This document shows, piece by piece, positions 26,975-35,370 of a DNA stretch of 64,000 nt. Source of the DNA: Actinomadura sp. HBU206391 (GTDB lineage Bacteria > Actinomycetota > Actinomycetes > Streptosporangiales > Streptosporangiaceae); NCBI RefSeq assembly GCF_014323665.1, contig NZ_JABVEB010000005.1, forward strand, positions 45,678 through 109,677. Direction: 5' to 3'. The translations under genes and the position numbers were made by a program. Position 1 is the first letter of the stretch. Each line of letters opens with the position of its first letter. Below the pieces are notes generated by a model, which had not been told where the DNA came from, did no database searches, and worked only from the letters and a program-made list of their open reading frames with translations.

Positions 26975-28402
26975 ATGACCGAGCAACTCCTGCTGAACGG
27001 CCGCTACCAGCTCGACGAGCTGCTGGCCACCGGCGGAATGGGCCAGGTGTGGAGCGCCACCGACCAACTCCTCGCCCGTTCGGTGGCGGTCAAGCTGCTG
27101 CGTCCCGAGTACGTCTCCGACGAGGCCGCCCGCAGCCGGTTCCAGGCCGAGGCGAGGTTCGCCGCGTCACTGCACCACAGCGGCATCGCCCAGGTGTACG
27201 ACTACGGCCAGCAGGACGATCTCATCTTCCTGGTCATGGAGCTCGTCCCGGGCGAACCACTCTCCAAGATCATCGCCCGTACCGGCGGGCTCGACCCCGA
27301 GGCCACCCTCGATCTGATCGCGCAGGTCGCACGGGCACTCCAGGTGGCGCACTCGGCGGGGATCATCCACCGGGACGTCAAGCCCGGCAATCTCATGGTG
27401 ACCGCCGACAGCACCATCAAGGTGACCGACTTCGGCATCGCCCGGGCCGCGGCGGTCAGCACACTGACCCAGACCGGCATGGTGATGGGCACCGCCCACT
27501 ACGTGTCACCGGAACAGGCGTCCGGTCAGGCGATCACCCCCTCGACCGACCTGTACTCGCTCGGCGTGGTGGCGTTCGAATGCCTCACCGGCCGGCCGCC
27601 CTTCGACGCCGACACCCCGGTCGCGATCGCGCTCCAGCACGTACGGGACTTCCCGCCGGCGCTGCCCATCGACATCGCGGCACCGGTGCGCGAACTCGTA
27701 CGCCAACTGCTCGCCAAGAAGCCGGCCGATCGCCCGGCCAGCGCCCAGGAGGTGGCCGACCAGGCCTACCTCATCCGCGAGTCGCTCGCCCTGGGCTTCG
27801 ACCTGGACGAATTTGACGACGCCACGAGGTCGGATAACCTCGCCGTCGAATCAGACGAATCAGACGTGGCCGAGGATCCGGACCTCCTCGCCACCGGACG
27901 GATCACCGGTGGACCGGCCACCACCGCACAGGCCACCACACGGGCCGCCACCGACGATCTCGCCATTGACGAAGCCGCCACCGACGAAGCCACCGTCGGC
28001 ACCGGCCCCCGATCACCCTTGCTCCTGGCGGCGGTGGCGATGGGCGTCCTGCTCCTGGGTGTGATCCTCATCACGTCCCCCTGGGCGGGGAGGCAGGGCG
28101 CCGGGCTCAACGGCAACGACAGCGATGTTCCGGCCTCGCACGGGCCGGTGCTGCAGGGGGATCTGACCGATCCGAACCCGGTCGGATCGACCCCCTCGCC
28201 TGAGGAGACTCCGTCACTCGACAACGGAGGGACGACCGTGCCCACCCCGAGTGCGTCCCCCACGGCGACCGCCAGCCCGACCCCCAGCAAGACCCAGACA
28301 ATCACTCCCAAGCCGACCCCGCCCAAGCCTGATCCAAGTACTGAGCCGTCGATTCCGGAGCCAGATCCGTCAAGCAGTGCCGGATCGGCACTAGGTTCAT
28401 AG
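26975..28402 (+). CDS. pknA: Ser/Thr protein kinase PknA
   Basis: 475 aa. The kinase domain fills residues 1-265: glycine loop LLATGGMGQVW, catalytic Lys in VAVKLL, HRDVKPGN catalytic loop, DFGIARA, and GTAHYVSPEQ in the activation segment with phosphorylatable Thr residues. A Thr/Asp-rich linker leads to one helix (LLLAAVAMGVLLLGVILI, about 345-363) and a short extracellular Ser/Thr/Pro tail without PASTA repeats, which separates it from PknB. It lies 40 bases after pbpA and 33 before pknB. Confidence 0.94.
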   Translation: MTEQLLLNGRYQLDELLATGGMGQVWSATDQLLARSVAVKLLRPEYVSDEAARSRFQAEARFAASLHHSGIAQVYDYGQQDDLIFLVMELVPGEPLSKIIARTGGLDPEATLDLIAQVARALQVAHSAGIIHRDVKPGNLMVTADSTIKVTDFGIARAAAVSTLTQTGMVMGTAHYVSPEQASGQAITPSTDLYSLGVVAFECLTGRPPFDADTPVAIALQHVRDFPPALPIDIAAPVRELVRQLLAKKPADRPASAQEVADQAYLIRESLALGFDLDEFDDATRSDNLAVESDESDVAEDPDLLATGRITGGPATTAQATTRAATDDLAIDEAATDEATVGTGPRSPLLLAAVAMGVLLLGVILITSPWAGRQGAGLNGNDSDVPASHGPVLQGDLTDPNPVGSTPSPEETPSLDNGGTTVPTPSASPTATASPTPSKTQTITPKPTPPKPDPSTEPSIPEPDPSSSAGSALGS

Positions 28403-28435
28403 CATTGCTGTAGACGACAAGGGAATGTGCGAGAC

Positions 28436-30196
28436 ATGACTCAGCCTCGGCTACTCGGTGGCCGCTACGAGCTCGATGGTGTCATCGGGCGCGGTGGCAT
28501 GGCCGAGGTCTACCGTGCCCGAGACCTCCGGCTGGACCGTGTCGTCGCGGTCAAGACACTCCGCTCGGACATGGCCAGGGACCCCACGTCCCAGGCGAGG
28601 TTCCGGCGCGAGGCGCAGTCGGCCGCGTCGCTCAACCATCCCTCCGTGATCGCGGTGTACGACACCGGAGAGGACAAGTTCGGGGACACGCCGGTCCCGT
28701 ACATCGTCATGGAGTACGTCGAGGGCCACACCCTCCGTGACCTGCTCCAGCAGGCCCGCCGACTCCGGCCGGAGAAGGCGATGGAGATCGTGGACGGCAT
28801 CCTGCGTGCGCTGGACTACAGCCACCGCGGCGGGATCATCCACCGGGACATCAAGCCGGCGAACGTGATGCTGACCCGTGAGCACGAGGTCAAGGTCATG
28901 GACTTCGGCATCGCCCGAGCCATGGACGACTCCGCCGCGACGATGACCCAGACGGCTCAGGTCATCGGGACCGCGCAGTACCTGTCGCCGGAACAGGCCC
29001 GCGGCGAGCGCGTCGACGCCCGCAGCGACGTCTACTCGACCGGCTGCGTGCTGTACGAACTGCTGACCGGACGTCCGCCGTTTCAGGGCGACTCCCCCGT
29101 CTCGATCGCGTACCAGCACGTACGTGAAGATCCGATCCCGCCGTCCCAGCTCGACCCGCAGATCCCGCCGTGGGCCGACGCCATCGTCCTCAGGGCGATG
29201 GCCAAGAGCGCGGACGACCGCTACCAGAGCACCTCTGAGATGCGGGCCGACATCCAGCGCGCCCTGCAGGGGCAGCCGGTCTCCGCGGCGGCCACGATGG
29301 CGATGAGCGGGACCCAGGTCATGAGCGCCGCCCCGCCGGCCCGGACCCAGATGCAGCGGCCCGTGAACACCGGCTACGACCTGCCGCCCGTCCGCTACGA
29401 CGAGGACGAGCGCGATGGGAGCGGCAAGAAAGCCGCGATCTGGCTGCTCGTGGCGGTACTGATCCTCGGCGGAGCGGCACTGATCGGCATCATGCTGACC
29501 AAGGGCAACGGCGACGACTCGGGCAAGGGCCAGCAGATCGCCGTGCCGAAGGTCGTGGGGCTCGACCAGGGCGACGCCGTGAAGGCCATCGAGGACGCTG
29601 GGCTGAAGTCCGACATCGAGGAGGTCTTCGACGACTCCGTGGCCGACGGGAAGGTCATCAGTACCGACCCGAAGGAGGGTGAGGAGATCTCCGCGGATGA
29701 GACGGTGACCCTGACCGTCTCCAAGGGCAAAGAGGTCAAGGAGGTCGAGGTCCCCGACGTCAGGGGTCAACCCGCGCAGGCGGCCAAGGCCGAGCTCCTG
29801 GCGGTCGGCTTCAAGGTGGTCACGCGAACACAGCCGTCCACGTCGGTGCTGCAGGGCATGGTGATCAGGACCAGCCCCAACGGCGGTGGCAAGGCCGAGG
29901 AGAAGTCCACGGTCATCATGTACGTCTCCTCCGGCCCGCAGGAGACCACGGTGCCCGGCGTCGTGGGTCTGCAGAAGAACGACGCGGTCAACCAGCTGAA
30001 GGACGCCAAGCTGCGCGTCGAGATCAGAGAGGTCCCGCCGGAGGGCGATGTCCCCGAGGGCACCGTGTTCCGACAGAGCCCGGACGAGGGCCAGAAGGTC
30101 CGGCCCGGCACGACCGTGGTCATCTACGTCGCCAAGGCGCAGCAGCAGCCGCCGCCCGGACCGGAGCCGACCATCACCCTGCCCGGCCAGCAGTGA
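28436..30196 (+). CDS. pknB: PASTA-domain Ser/Thr protein kinase PknB
   Basis: 586 aa from ATG 28436 (a GTG nine bases upstream is possible). Kinase domain with VIGRGGMAEVYRA, VAVKTL, HRDIKPANVML, DFGIARAMDD and GTAQYLSPEQ. One membrane helix (AAIWLLVAVLILGGAALIGI, about 340) is followed by three extracellular PASTA repeats beginning at AVPKVVGLDQ, VEVPDVRGQP and TTVPGVVGLQ. PASTA domains sense muropeptides or lipid II; mycobacterial PknB has four, so this one is short by one. It ends the operon just before a strong bidirectional terminator. Confidence 0.96.
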   Translation: MTQPRLLGGRYELDGVIGRGGMAEVYRARDLRLDRVVAVKTLRSDMARDPTSQARFRREAQSAASLNHPSVIAVYDTGEDKFGDTPVPYIVMEYVEGHTLRDLLQQARRLRPEKAMEIVDGILRALDYSHRGGIIHRDIKPANVMLTREHEVKVMDFGIARAMDDSAATMTQTAQVIGTAQYLSPEQARGERVDARSDVYSTGCVLYELLTGRPPFQGDSPVSIAYQHVREDPIPPSQLDPQIPPWADAIVLRAMAKSADDRYQSTSEMRADIQRALQGQPVSAAATMAMSGTQVMSAAPPARTQMQRPVNTGYDLPPVRYDEDERDGSGKKAAIWLLVAVLILGGAALIGIMLTKGNGDDSGKGQQIAVPKVVGLDQGDAVKAIEDAGLKSDIEEVFDDSVADGKVISTDPKEGEEISADETVTLTVSKGKEVKEVEVPDVRGQPAQAAKAELLAVGFKVVTRTQPSTSVLQGMVIRTSPNGGGKAEEKSTVIMYVSSGPQETTVPGVVGLQKNDAVNQLKDAKLRVEIREVPPEGDVPEGTVFRQSPDEGQKVRPGTTVVIYVAKAQQQPPPGPEPTITLPGQQ

Positions 30197-30205
30197 CGAC
30201 ATGGA

Positions 30206-30248
30206 AAGAGGGCTTCCGCCACTCGGGGGCAATGGCGGAAGCCCTCTT
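30206..30248. terminator. Strong bidirectional terminator between pknB and trpG
   Basis: AAGAGGGCTTCCGCCA at 30206-30221 pairs perfectly with TGGCGGAAGCCCTCTT at 30233-30248 across an 11-base loop. A-rich and T-rich ends flank the stem on both sides, so it can terminate both the pknB and the convergent trpG transcripts. Confidence 0.9.
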
Positions 30249-30261
30249 CATGTGAGTCGTT

Positions 30262-30849
30262 TCAGCGGCTCACGGTGTTACAGAGTCTGCGCAGCCAGTT
30301 TTCGAAAAGTTGGTGCCCGCCCTCGCTGAGCACCGACTCGGGATGGAACTGAACACCCTCGATCGGCCGTCCGCGATGCCGGAGGCCCATGATGGTCCCG
30401 TCGTCGGTGCGGGCGGTGATCTCCAGTTCCGCCGGTACGGTCGCGGGCTCGACCGCCAGCGAGTGGTACCGGGTGGCCGGGAACGGGTCGCCCAAGCCGC
30501 TCAGCACGCCCTCACCGGTGTGGTGGATCAGGCTCGTATATCCGTGCAGCAGTTCGGGCGCGCGCGACACGACCGCCCCGTACGCCTCCGCGATCACCTG
30601 ATGGCCGAGGCACACACCGAGCAGCGGTCGCCCGCTCTGATCGGCGTCACGCACGAGATCGAGACAGACACCCGCGTCGGACGGATGCCCCGGACCCGGG
30701 CTGAGCAACACGCCGTCCACAGCGCGCGCGTCGGCGATCGTGACCTCGGAGCGATCCCGCACCACGCAGTCGGCGCCCAGTTCGAGCAGGTACTGAACGA
30801 TGTTGTAGACGAAGCTGTCGTGGTTGTCCACGACGAGGACTCTGCTCAT
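30262..30849 (-). CDS. trpG: Glutamine amidotransferase of anthranilate/ADC synthase (TrpG/PabA)
   Basis: 195 aa class I amidotransferase: VDNHDSFVYNIVQYLLELGA, oxyanion SPGPGHPSDAG, nucleophile cysteine in LLGVCLGHQVIAEAYG, and the His-Glu pair in GVQFHPESVLSEGG. It supplies ammonia from glutamine for anthranilate or aminodeoxychorismate synthesis; which synthase it serves cannot be told, as the large subunit is not in the window. This gene is regularly found next to pknB in actinobacteria. It is convergent with pknB. The start ATG is at 30849. Confidence 0.93.
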   Translation of the reverse strand: MSRVLVVDNHDSFVYNIVQYLLELGADCVVRDRSEVTIADARAVDGVLLSPGPGHPSDAGVCLDLVRDADQSGRPLLGVCLGHQVIAEAYGAVVSRAPELLHGYTSLIHHTGEGVLSGLGDPFPATRYHSLAVEPATVPAELEITARTDDGTIMGLRHRGRPIEGVQFHPESVLSEGGHQLFENWLRRLCNTVSR

Positions 30850-30931
30850 GGCCGCACCTCCGTCGCGGCGGCTCGGGGCGCTTCGAGGCCCCCCTCGCGG
30901 AACTCCTCAGGTCCGGGCATCGTCGCGGCTT

Positions 30932-31120
30932 TCATGGTCTGGGGGTGGACGGCCCGGAGGTGTGGTGGTCGATGACGCCGCGGTCGAACTGGACCTTGGG
31001 TTCGAGCCACGGGAAGACCACGTACCAGAGTACGGCGGCCAGGACCAGAGCCAGGGCCGCGGCGGTCGCGGCCCTGGTCGCAGGGGTGCCGGGCAGATGA
31101 CGCCAGATCCACATGTACAT
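30932..31120 (-). CDS. Small single-helix membrane protein, 62 aa
   Basis: MYMWIWRHLPG leads into the hydrophobic helix ATAAALALVLAAVLWYVVFP and a polar C-terminus WLEPKVQFDRGVID. I do not know a named family, but an equivalent small membrane gene follows the sortase in related actinomycetes. Its ATG overlaps the sortase stop codon (TGATG), so it is translationally coupled and may be an accessory of the sortase. The topology is probably N-in with a short external tail. Confidence 0.7.
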   Translation of the reverse strand: MYMWIWRHLPGTPATRAATAAALALVLAAVLWYVVFPWLEPKVQFDRGVIDHHTSGPSTPRP

Positions 31121-31776
31121 CAGGTGCCCCCGCCGGAGCCGTGGGCGGGCGAGCCGGCCTGTGCACGGGGGAGCTCCCGCACCAGCTCACCGAAGATGAT
31201 CAGGCGCTTTGCGGCGGAGAATTTCGGGTGGCATGTAGTCAGCGTGATCAGCCGCTTGGCGGCCTTCTGCTTGGGGTGGAAGGGGACGGAGGCGGTCACG
31301 TTCACCTCGCGAGGAGAGACGATCTTCTTGTCGGTCACCTTGTAGACGAACTGGCCCGCGCGGGTGTCGACCAGGATCCGATCTCCGTCGCGGAGCTCGT
31401 CGACCCGGTTGAACGGGGCGGAGTAGGTGGTCCGGTGGCCCGAGACCACGAAGTTGCCCTTCTCACCCGGCAACGCCGTCCCCGGATAGTGCCCAGGCCC
31501 CTTGCGGAGATCGCCGAGATCGACGCCCTCGACCACGACGTAGCGGAACTTCTCGCCGAACCGGGGGATGCGCAGCAGCGCCATGCCGTGACCGAGCCGC
31601 ACCTTCTCGGTGGTGACCCGCGGGCGGTCCCAGTCCTGGGCGAGCTGCCTGCTCAGCATGTCCTGCTGCTCACGGGTGTAGCGACCGGTGCCCCACAGCT
31701 CGTAGGTGACGAAGAACAGCAGGACGATCCCCGCGGTGATGCAGAGCTCGCCGACACCGCGAATGAGTGTCCGCAC
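31120..31776 (-). CDS. Class E sortase
   Basis: 218 aa transpeptidase that anchors LAXTG-type proteins to the cell wall. One N-terminal helix (LCITAGIVLLFFVTYELWG) is followed by the sortase barrel with the three catalytic residues: His in FVVSGHRTTYS (about 115), Cys in TLTTCHPKF (about 182) and Arg in SAAKRLIIFG (about 190). Class E enzymes (SrtE1/SrtE2 of Streptomyces, encoded near pknB) act on chaplins and other aerial-growth proteins. It forms a probable operon with the DUF881 gene upstream (17-base gap) and the small membrane gene downstream. Confidence 0.93.
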   Translation of the reverse strand: MRTLIRGVGELCITAGIVLLFFVTYELWGTGRYTREQQDMLSRQLAQDWDRPRVTTEKVRLGHGMALLRIPRFGEKFRYVVVEGVDLGDLRKGPGHYPGTALPGEKGNFVVSGHRTTYSAPFNRVDELRDGDRILVDTRAGQFVYKVTDKKIVSPREVNVTASVPFHPKQKAAKRLITLTTCHPKFSAAKRLIIFGELVRELPRAQAGSPAHGSGGGT

Positions 31777-31793
31777 TTTTCATACCCCCGCAG

Positions 31794-32558
31794 CTACATC
31801 CCGTCGCGCTCGCCGGCTTGCGGCACGGTCGCGTGTTCCATGGTCACGTTGCCGGTGTAGGCGGGAAGGGTGACATGGTCGAGGGTCTTCACTTCGTATC
31901 CGAGGCCATACTCGGTGACATAGTCCTTGTAGGTCGCGATGTCCGGGGAGGCATCGAGCGCAACCCGCAACCGGCCCGGATCGCCCACAGCGGTGATCCG
32001 GAATGGCGGGGAGTAGACGACGCCCTGCAGAATCAGCGTATTGCCAACGCACCTGACGGCGCTGGTGGAGATCAGACGTTGGTCCATTATTTGCATGCCC
32101 TGTGCACCGCCCGCCCAGAGGGCGTTCACCACCGCCTGAACGTCCTGCTGATGGACGACCAGATCGTCGGGATTGGGCTTGACGCCGCCGCGCTTGCCGA
32201 GACCGGAGCGCTGCGGGGCGTCGTCGAGCGTCACCCTCAGACCGCTGCCTTTGATCGCGGTGAATCCGGAGATTCCGGCCAATCCATCCGCCCGCGCCTG
32301 GGCCTGCTTCACCCGCTCGTCGCGCCGGCCGGCCTGTCGTGAGATGCTGTCCACATCCTGGTGGAGCCGCTGGTAATCAGCGCGTTCCCGCTGGTTGCGG
32401 CGCTGCTCGGCAGTGATCAACTGAGTGAGTCTGGTGCGGCCGGCATCGCGCAGATCGGTACCACGCGCGGTGCTCGCACTCGCGGCGAACAAGGTGCCCG
32501 CGGCAAGTGTGAGGATGGGAATGATGCTTCTCCACGTCTGACGCCGTACGCTGCTCAC
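31794..32558 (-). CDS. DUF881-family membrane-anchored protein
   Basis: 254 aa. A single N-terminal helix (IIPILTLAAGTLFAASAS) is followed by a coiled coil (about 35-85, rich in Arg/Gln/Glu heptads) and the DUF881 domain: GSGLRVTLDD, LVVHQQDVQAVVNALWAGGA, ISTSAVRCVGNTLILQG. DUF881 proteins lie beside crgA and sortases across actinobacteria and are thought to be extracytoplasmic division-associated factors; molecular function is unknown. It is divergent from crgA, sharing an 80-base promoter region. Confidence 0.9.
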   Translation of the reverse strand: MSSVRRQTWRSIIPILTLAAGTLFAASASTARGTDLRDAGRTRLTQLITAEQRRNQRERADYQRLHQDVDSISRQAGRRDERVKQAQARADGLAGISGFTAIKGSGLRVTLDDAPQRSGLGKRGGVKPNPDDLVVHQQDVQAVVNALWAGGAQGMQIMDQRLISTSAVRCVGNTLILQGVVYSPPFRITAVGDPGRLRVALDASPDIATYKDYVTEYGLGYEVKTLDHVTLPAYTGNVTMEHATVPQAGERDGM

Positions 32559-32637
32559 CAGCGACTACGCTATCCGACAAACCACCCATGCGTGGCCCGG
32601 CGCGCTGCCGCCGCCCGCCCGAGGAGACCGATCCACA

Positions 32638-32895
32638 GTGGCCAAGTCCAAAGTGCGCAAGAAGGCCGTCTACACGCCGCCGCAGAGATCGCAGAAGGTC
32701 CAGGTCAGCCCGCGCTGGCTGGCGCCGACGATGGTCGCATGCTGGATCGCCGGCGTGGCCTGGATCGGGACCTTCTACGTCGTGGCGAGCACCGATACCA
32801 GGGTCCCCGTGATGACCGATCTCGGCAACTGGAACCTGGGCATCGGGTTCGCCTCAATCATCCTGGGGCTGGCGCTCGCGACCCGCTGGCGTTGA
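32638..32895 (+). CDS. crgA: Cell division protein CrgA
   Basis: 85 aa with a basic N-terminus (MAKSKVRKKAVYTPP) and two membrane helices (MVACWIAGVAWIGTFYVVA and LGIGFASIILGLALATRW), the full CrgA layout. CrgA binds FtsZ, FtsQ, FtsI and PBPs, and in Streptomyces coordinates septation with development. GTG 32638 is preceded by GAGGAG twelve bases upstream. It lies divergent to DUF881 and convergent to rhomboid. Confidence 0.94.
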   Translation: MAKSKVRKKAVYTPPQRSQKVQVSPRWLAPTMVACWIAGVAWIGTFYVVASTDTRVPVMTDLGNWNLGIGFASIILGLALATRWR

Positions 32896-32934
32896 CGCGT
32901 ACCCACGTTTGTTGATGATCAATCCACGAGAATC

Positions 32935-32953
32935 ATCCACAGCCTGTGGATAA
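32935..32953. other. DnaA-box palindrome
   Basis: ATCCACAG and CTGTGGAT (32935-32942 and 32944-32951) form an inverted repeat, and TGTGGATAA at 32945-32953 is the complement of the consensus DnaA box. Weaker TCCACA matches follow at about 32976-32992. Confidence 0.45.
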
Positions 32954-32994
32954 CTCGCCCTGATATCCCCAGGTCGTCCACAGCCCTGTCCACC

Positions 32995-33039
32995 GTCGTG
33001 GTCTCGCAGCCGTTCGCCGAACGGCTGCGAAACCACGAC
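32995..33039. repeat. Inverted repeat between convergent genes (family copy E)
   Basis: Arms of 22 bases with one mismatch (left arm begins GTCGTGGTCTCGCAGCCG, right arm ends AAACCACGAC) surround a central single-base gap region. It touches the rhomboid stop codon and lies after crgA, which is convergent. Terminator function is inferred. Confidence 0.7.
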
Positions 33040-33890
33040 TAGGTGATGCTCAGCTGCGTGGTCAGCTGACCGACACGGATGACGATCAGCGCCAGGAACA
33101 GTGCGGCGACCGCCACGGTCGCACCGAGCTGGATCGGCTTCTGCCGGTCCCGTGGGGCATAGGCGTACGCGAACGCCAGCACCGCGCCCGTCACCAGGCC
33201 GCCGAGGTGCCCCTGCCAGCTGATACCGGGGATGGTGAAGGTGATCAGCAGGTTGAGGCCGATCACGACGGCGATCCCCCGGGCGTCGAACCGCATCCGT
33301 CTCGCGACCACGAAGATCGCTGCGAACAGCCCGAAGACCGCGCCGGACGCTCCCGCCGTGTTCGTGTTCAGCGAGGCGAACAGCAGGGCGCAGACCGAAC
33401 CGCCGAGCGCACTCAGCACGTAGAGCACTGCGAAGCGCAGCCGTCCGAGCCACATCTCGAGCGGCTGCCCCACCATGTACAGCGCCCACATGTTGAACAG
33501 CAGGTGCACGATCCCGTAGTGCAGGAACGCCGAGGTGAGCAGCCTCTCGTACTGACCGTCCGCGACGGCCGGGGGCAACAGCCCGTAGCGTGCCTCCACC
33601 GCACTGTCCTGCAGGAAGAACACGACAACGTTGACGGCGATGAGCGTGTACGTCACCACCGGGGTCGTCGAGACCCTGCCACCGAAGACCGTACGCGGCG
33701 CGCGCACGGCCCTGTTGCCCTCTTTCACACACTCGACGCACTGGTGACCGACCGACGCGACCCGCATGCACTCAGGGCAGATCGGACGGTCACAACGCGT
33801 GCACCGCACGTACGTCTCGCGGTCGGAATGGCGGAAACACTTGGGCGTCTCCGCCTCCGATCCCGTAGGAGGCTGCGGATCAGTATTCAT
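33039..33890 (-). CDS. Rhomboid-family intramembrane serine protease with N-terminal zinc finger
   Basis: 283 aa. The N-terminus has a B-box-like finger with CFRHSDRETYVRCTRCDRPI, CPEC and HQCVEC. Six to seven helices follow, with the catalytic serine in GASGAVFGLFAA (helix 4) and the histidine in WQGHLGGLVTGA (helix 6), and the HLLFNMWALYMVG motif of helix 2. It cleaves membrane proteins within the bilayer; substrates are unknown. The gene occupies the usual actinobacterial place between crgA and cyclophilin. ATG 33890 follows closely after a region of tandem GCGCTCGCTCCGCTC repeats. Confidence 0.93.
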   Translation of the reverse strand: MNTDPQPPTGSEAETPKCFRHSDRETYVRCTRCDRPICPECMRVASVGHQCVECVKEGNRAVRAPRTVFGGRVSTTPVVTYTLIAVNVVVFFLQDSAVEARYGLLPPAVADGQYERLLTSAFLHYGIVHLLFNMWALYMVGQPLEMWLGRLRFAVLYVLSALGGSVCALLFASLNTNTAGASGAVFGLFAAIFVVARRMRFDARGIAVVIGLNLLITFTIPGISWQGHLGGLVTGAVLAFAYAYAPRDRQKPIQLGATVAVAALFLALIVIRVGQLTTQLSIT

Positions 33891-33892
33891 TC

Positions 33893-33961
33893 GCGCTCGC
33901 TCCGCTCACGCGACTCCGCGCGCTTCGAGGCCCCTCGCGGTTCATTGCGCTCGCTCCGCTC
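33893..33961. repeat. Direct repeat upstream of rhomboid
   Basis: GCGCTCGCTCCGCTC occurs at 33893-33907 and again at 33947-33961, 54 bases apart, within an imperfect duplication that also repeats CGCGGTTCAT. It lies between the rhomboid start and the cyclophilin stop. Confidence 0.6.
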
Positions 33962-34014
33962 GCGGTTCATGCCTCGCCTCCGAGTCGACCGGTCCACGAG
34001 TACTCATACTTCTA

Positions 34015-34578
34015 TTACGACTGGCGACGGTCGATCGTCACCGACTCGAGGATGATGTCGTCCACCGGACGATCCATCGGGCCCGTCCGCGTCGTGGCGA
34101 TCTTGTCGACGACATCGGTGCCCTCGATGACCTCACCGAAAATGGTGTGCCGGTTGTTGAGGTGCGCTGTCGGTACGACGGTGATGAAGAACTGTGAGCC
34201 GTTGGTGTTCGCGCCGGCGTTGGCCATCGCGAGCAGATACGGCCGGTCGAACCGAAGGCCCGACTGGAACTCGTCGGCGAACTCGTAGCCGGGCCCGCCC
34301 GTTCCCGTTCCCAGCGGGTCGCCGCCCTGGATCATGAAACCGTCCATCACCCGGTGGAAGATCGTGCCGTTGTACAGCGGCGCCCTCGACCTCTGCTGGG
34401 TGTTCGGGTCGAGCCATTCCCTCGTGCCCTCGGCCAGGCTGACGAAGTTGCCGACCGTCTGCGGCGCATGTTCGGGGAACAGCCGAATGACGATCGGCCC
34501 GAACGTTGTGCGCAGTGTCGCGACGAGCACCTCCGAGTTCCCCGTTCCCCCGTACCCCTGATTGGTTTGTTCAGCCAC
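34015..34578 (-). CDS. ppiA: Cyclophilin-type peptidyl-prolyl cis-trans isomerase
   Basis: 187 aa cytoplasmic cyclophilin. The catalytic arginine and neighbours are in [20 protein letters not shown], followed by [20 protein letters not shown] and [17 protein letters not shown]. It catalyses proline isomerisation during folding. A PpiA of this kind lies in the same neighbourhood in Mycobacterium and Streptomyces. It is monocistronic, upstream of rhomboid on the same strand with 124 bases between, and divergent from the gene at 34717. Confidence 0.94.
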   Translation of the reverse strand: MAEQTNQGYGGTGNSEVLVATLRTTFGPIVIRLFPEHAPQTVGNFVSLAEGTREWLDPNTQQRSRAPLYNGTIFHRVMDGFMIQGGDPLGTGTGGPGYEFADEFQSGLRFDRPYLLAMANAGANTNGSQFFITVVPTAHLNNRHTIFGEVIEGTDVVDKIATTRTGPMDRPVDDIILESVTIDRRQS

Positions 34579-34716
34579 GGAAGGCTGCCTCCTCCTCGAT
34601 CACGGACATGTAGCGCTTGGAAAACAGCGCGTGACCGCATACTCCCACGCGGGAGGTTTACCCTGCGCGCTCAGGGAAGGTTGAGGGTCGAGACCCCGCA
34701 GATCCGGGAGGTTAGC

Positions 34717-35181
34717 GTGTTCCTCAAAGAAAGATACCGCCCGTCGACACGGGTCAAGATTGACCGTGCGCAACTGCAGCGTATGCAGGAGATGAGCAAG
34801 GAGGGTGCGTACCGGGCCAAGGAACGTCTCGGTCCCACCACACAGGCCGCGCGTGTGATCGCCGCAGAGCGCATGCTCGAGGCCAGGGAGTGGAGCGCAC
34901 CGCGACTGGTGCGCGCCGCGCATTACGTGGAGACCGAGTTGGGCCCGCGAGTGGGCACCCTGCTGGCCAAGGCGGCGGACAAGGTCGAGCCGCCGAGACG
35001 TCAGCGCCAGCGGCGGAACACCGCGATGAAGACGCTGGTGGCCGCCAGCGCGATCGGCGCGGTCGGCGCGGTGGTGAGTCGCCGCATCCCCACGAACTCT
35101 CCGAAGCAGTCTGAGGACGTGCTGGAGCCGTCGTCCCCGATGACCAAGCCGTCAACGGACGGGCAGGCTCGCATTCCTTGA
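34717..35181 (+). CDS. Hypothetical helical protein (DUF5324-like)
   Basis: 154 aa. GTG 34717 has CGGGAGG five bases upstream. The protein is mostly amphipathic helix with many Ala/Arg/Glu (AARVIAAERMLEAREWSAPR, HYVETELGPRVGTLL), a basic patch RQRQRRN, then a short hydrophobic stretch TLVAASAIGAVGAVVS near residue 115 that could dip into the membrane, and a polar tail. It resembles, by composition and position next to cyclophilin, the DUF5324 family of streptomycetes. Function unknown. It is followed by a strong hairpin terminator. Confidence 0.65.
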   Translation: MFLKERYRPSTRVKIDRAQLQRMQEMSKEGAYRAKERLGPTTQAARVIAAERMLEAREWSAPRLVRAAHYVETELGPRVGTLLAKAADKVEPPRRQRQRRNTAMKTLVAASAIGAVGAVVSRRIPTNSPKQSEDVLEPSSPMTKPSTDGQARIP

Positions 35182-35205
35182 TCCGATCTCCGTAGGACGG
35201 CAGCG

Positions 35206-35236
35206 AAGGACCCGGCGGCGTGGCCGCCGGGTCCTT
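35206..35236 (+). terminator. Hairpin terminator
   Basis: AAGGACCCGGCGGC at 35206-35219 pairs perfectly with GCCGCCGGGTCCTT at 35223-35236 around a GTG triloop, 25 bases after the stop of the 34717 gene. Confidence 0.85.
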
Positions 35237-35246
35237 CCGCATCTCG

Positions 35247-35314
35247 TCTCGTGGTGTGGCGCTTGTCTCGTGGTGTGGCGCTTGTCTCGTGGTGCTCGCC
35301 TCGTGGTGCTCGCC
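35247..35314. repeat. Short tandem repeats, 19-bp unit
   Basis: TCTCGTGGTGTGGCGCTTG occurs at 35247-35265 and 35266-35284, followed by two truncated units (TCTCGTGGTGCTCGCC, TCGTGGTGCTCGCC). It lies in the upstream region of the acyltransferase gene. Confidence 0.75.
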
Positions 35315-35356
35315 CGGCTCACCCGGACCGCGCGCATCCCCTGCGCAGGTGGCCTG

Positions 35357-35370
35357 TACCGTGTCCGCCA
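35357..35370 (+). promoter_or_regulatory. Candidate leaderless -10 box for the acyltransferase
   Basis: TACCGT at 35357-35362 lies seven bases before ATG 35370, and no Shine-Dalgarno sequence is present. Confidence 0.45.

Noticed and set aside
28451..30232. 593-codon frame antisense to pknB
   Set aside because: Shadow of a clear kinase gene; composition dominated by Leu/Gly/Arg/Asp without structure.
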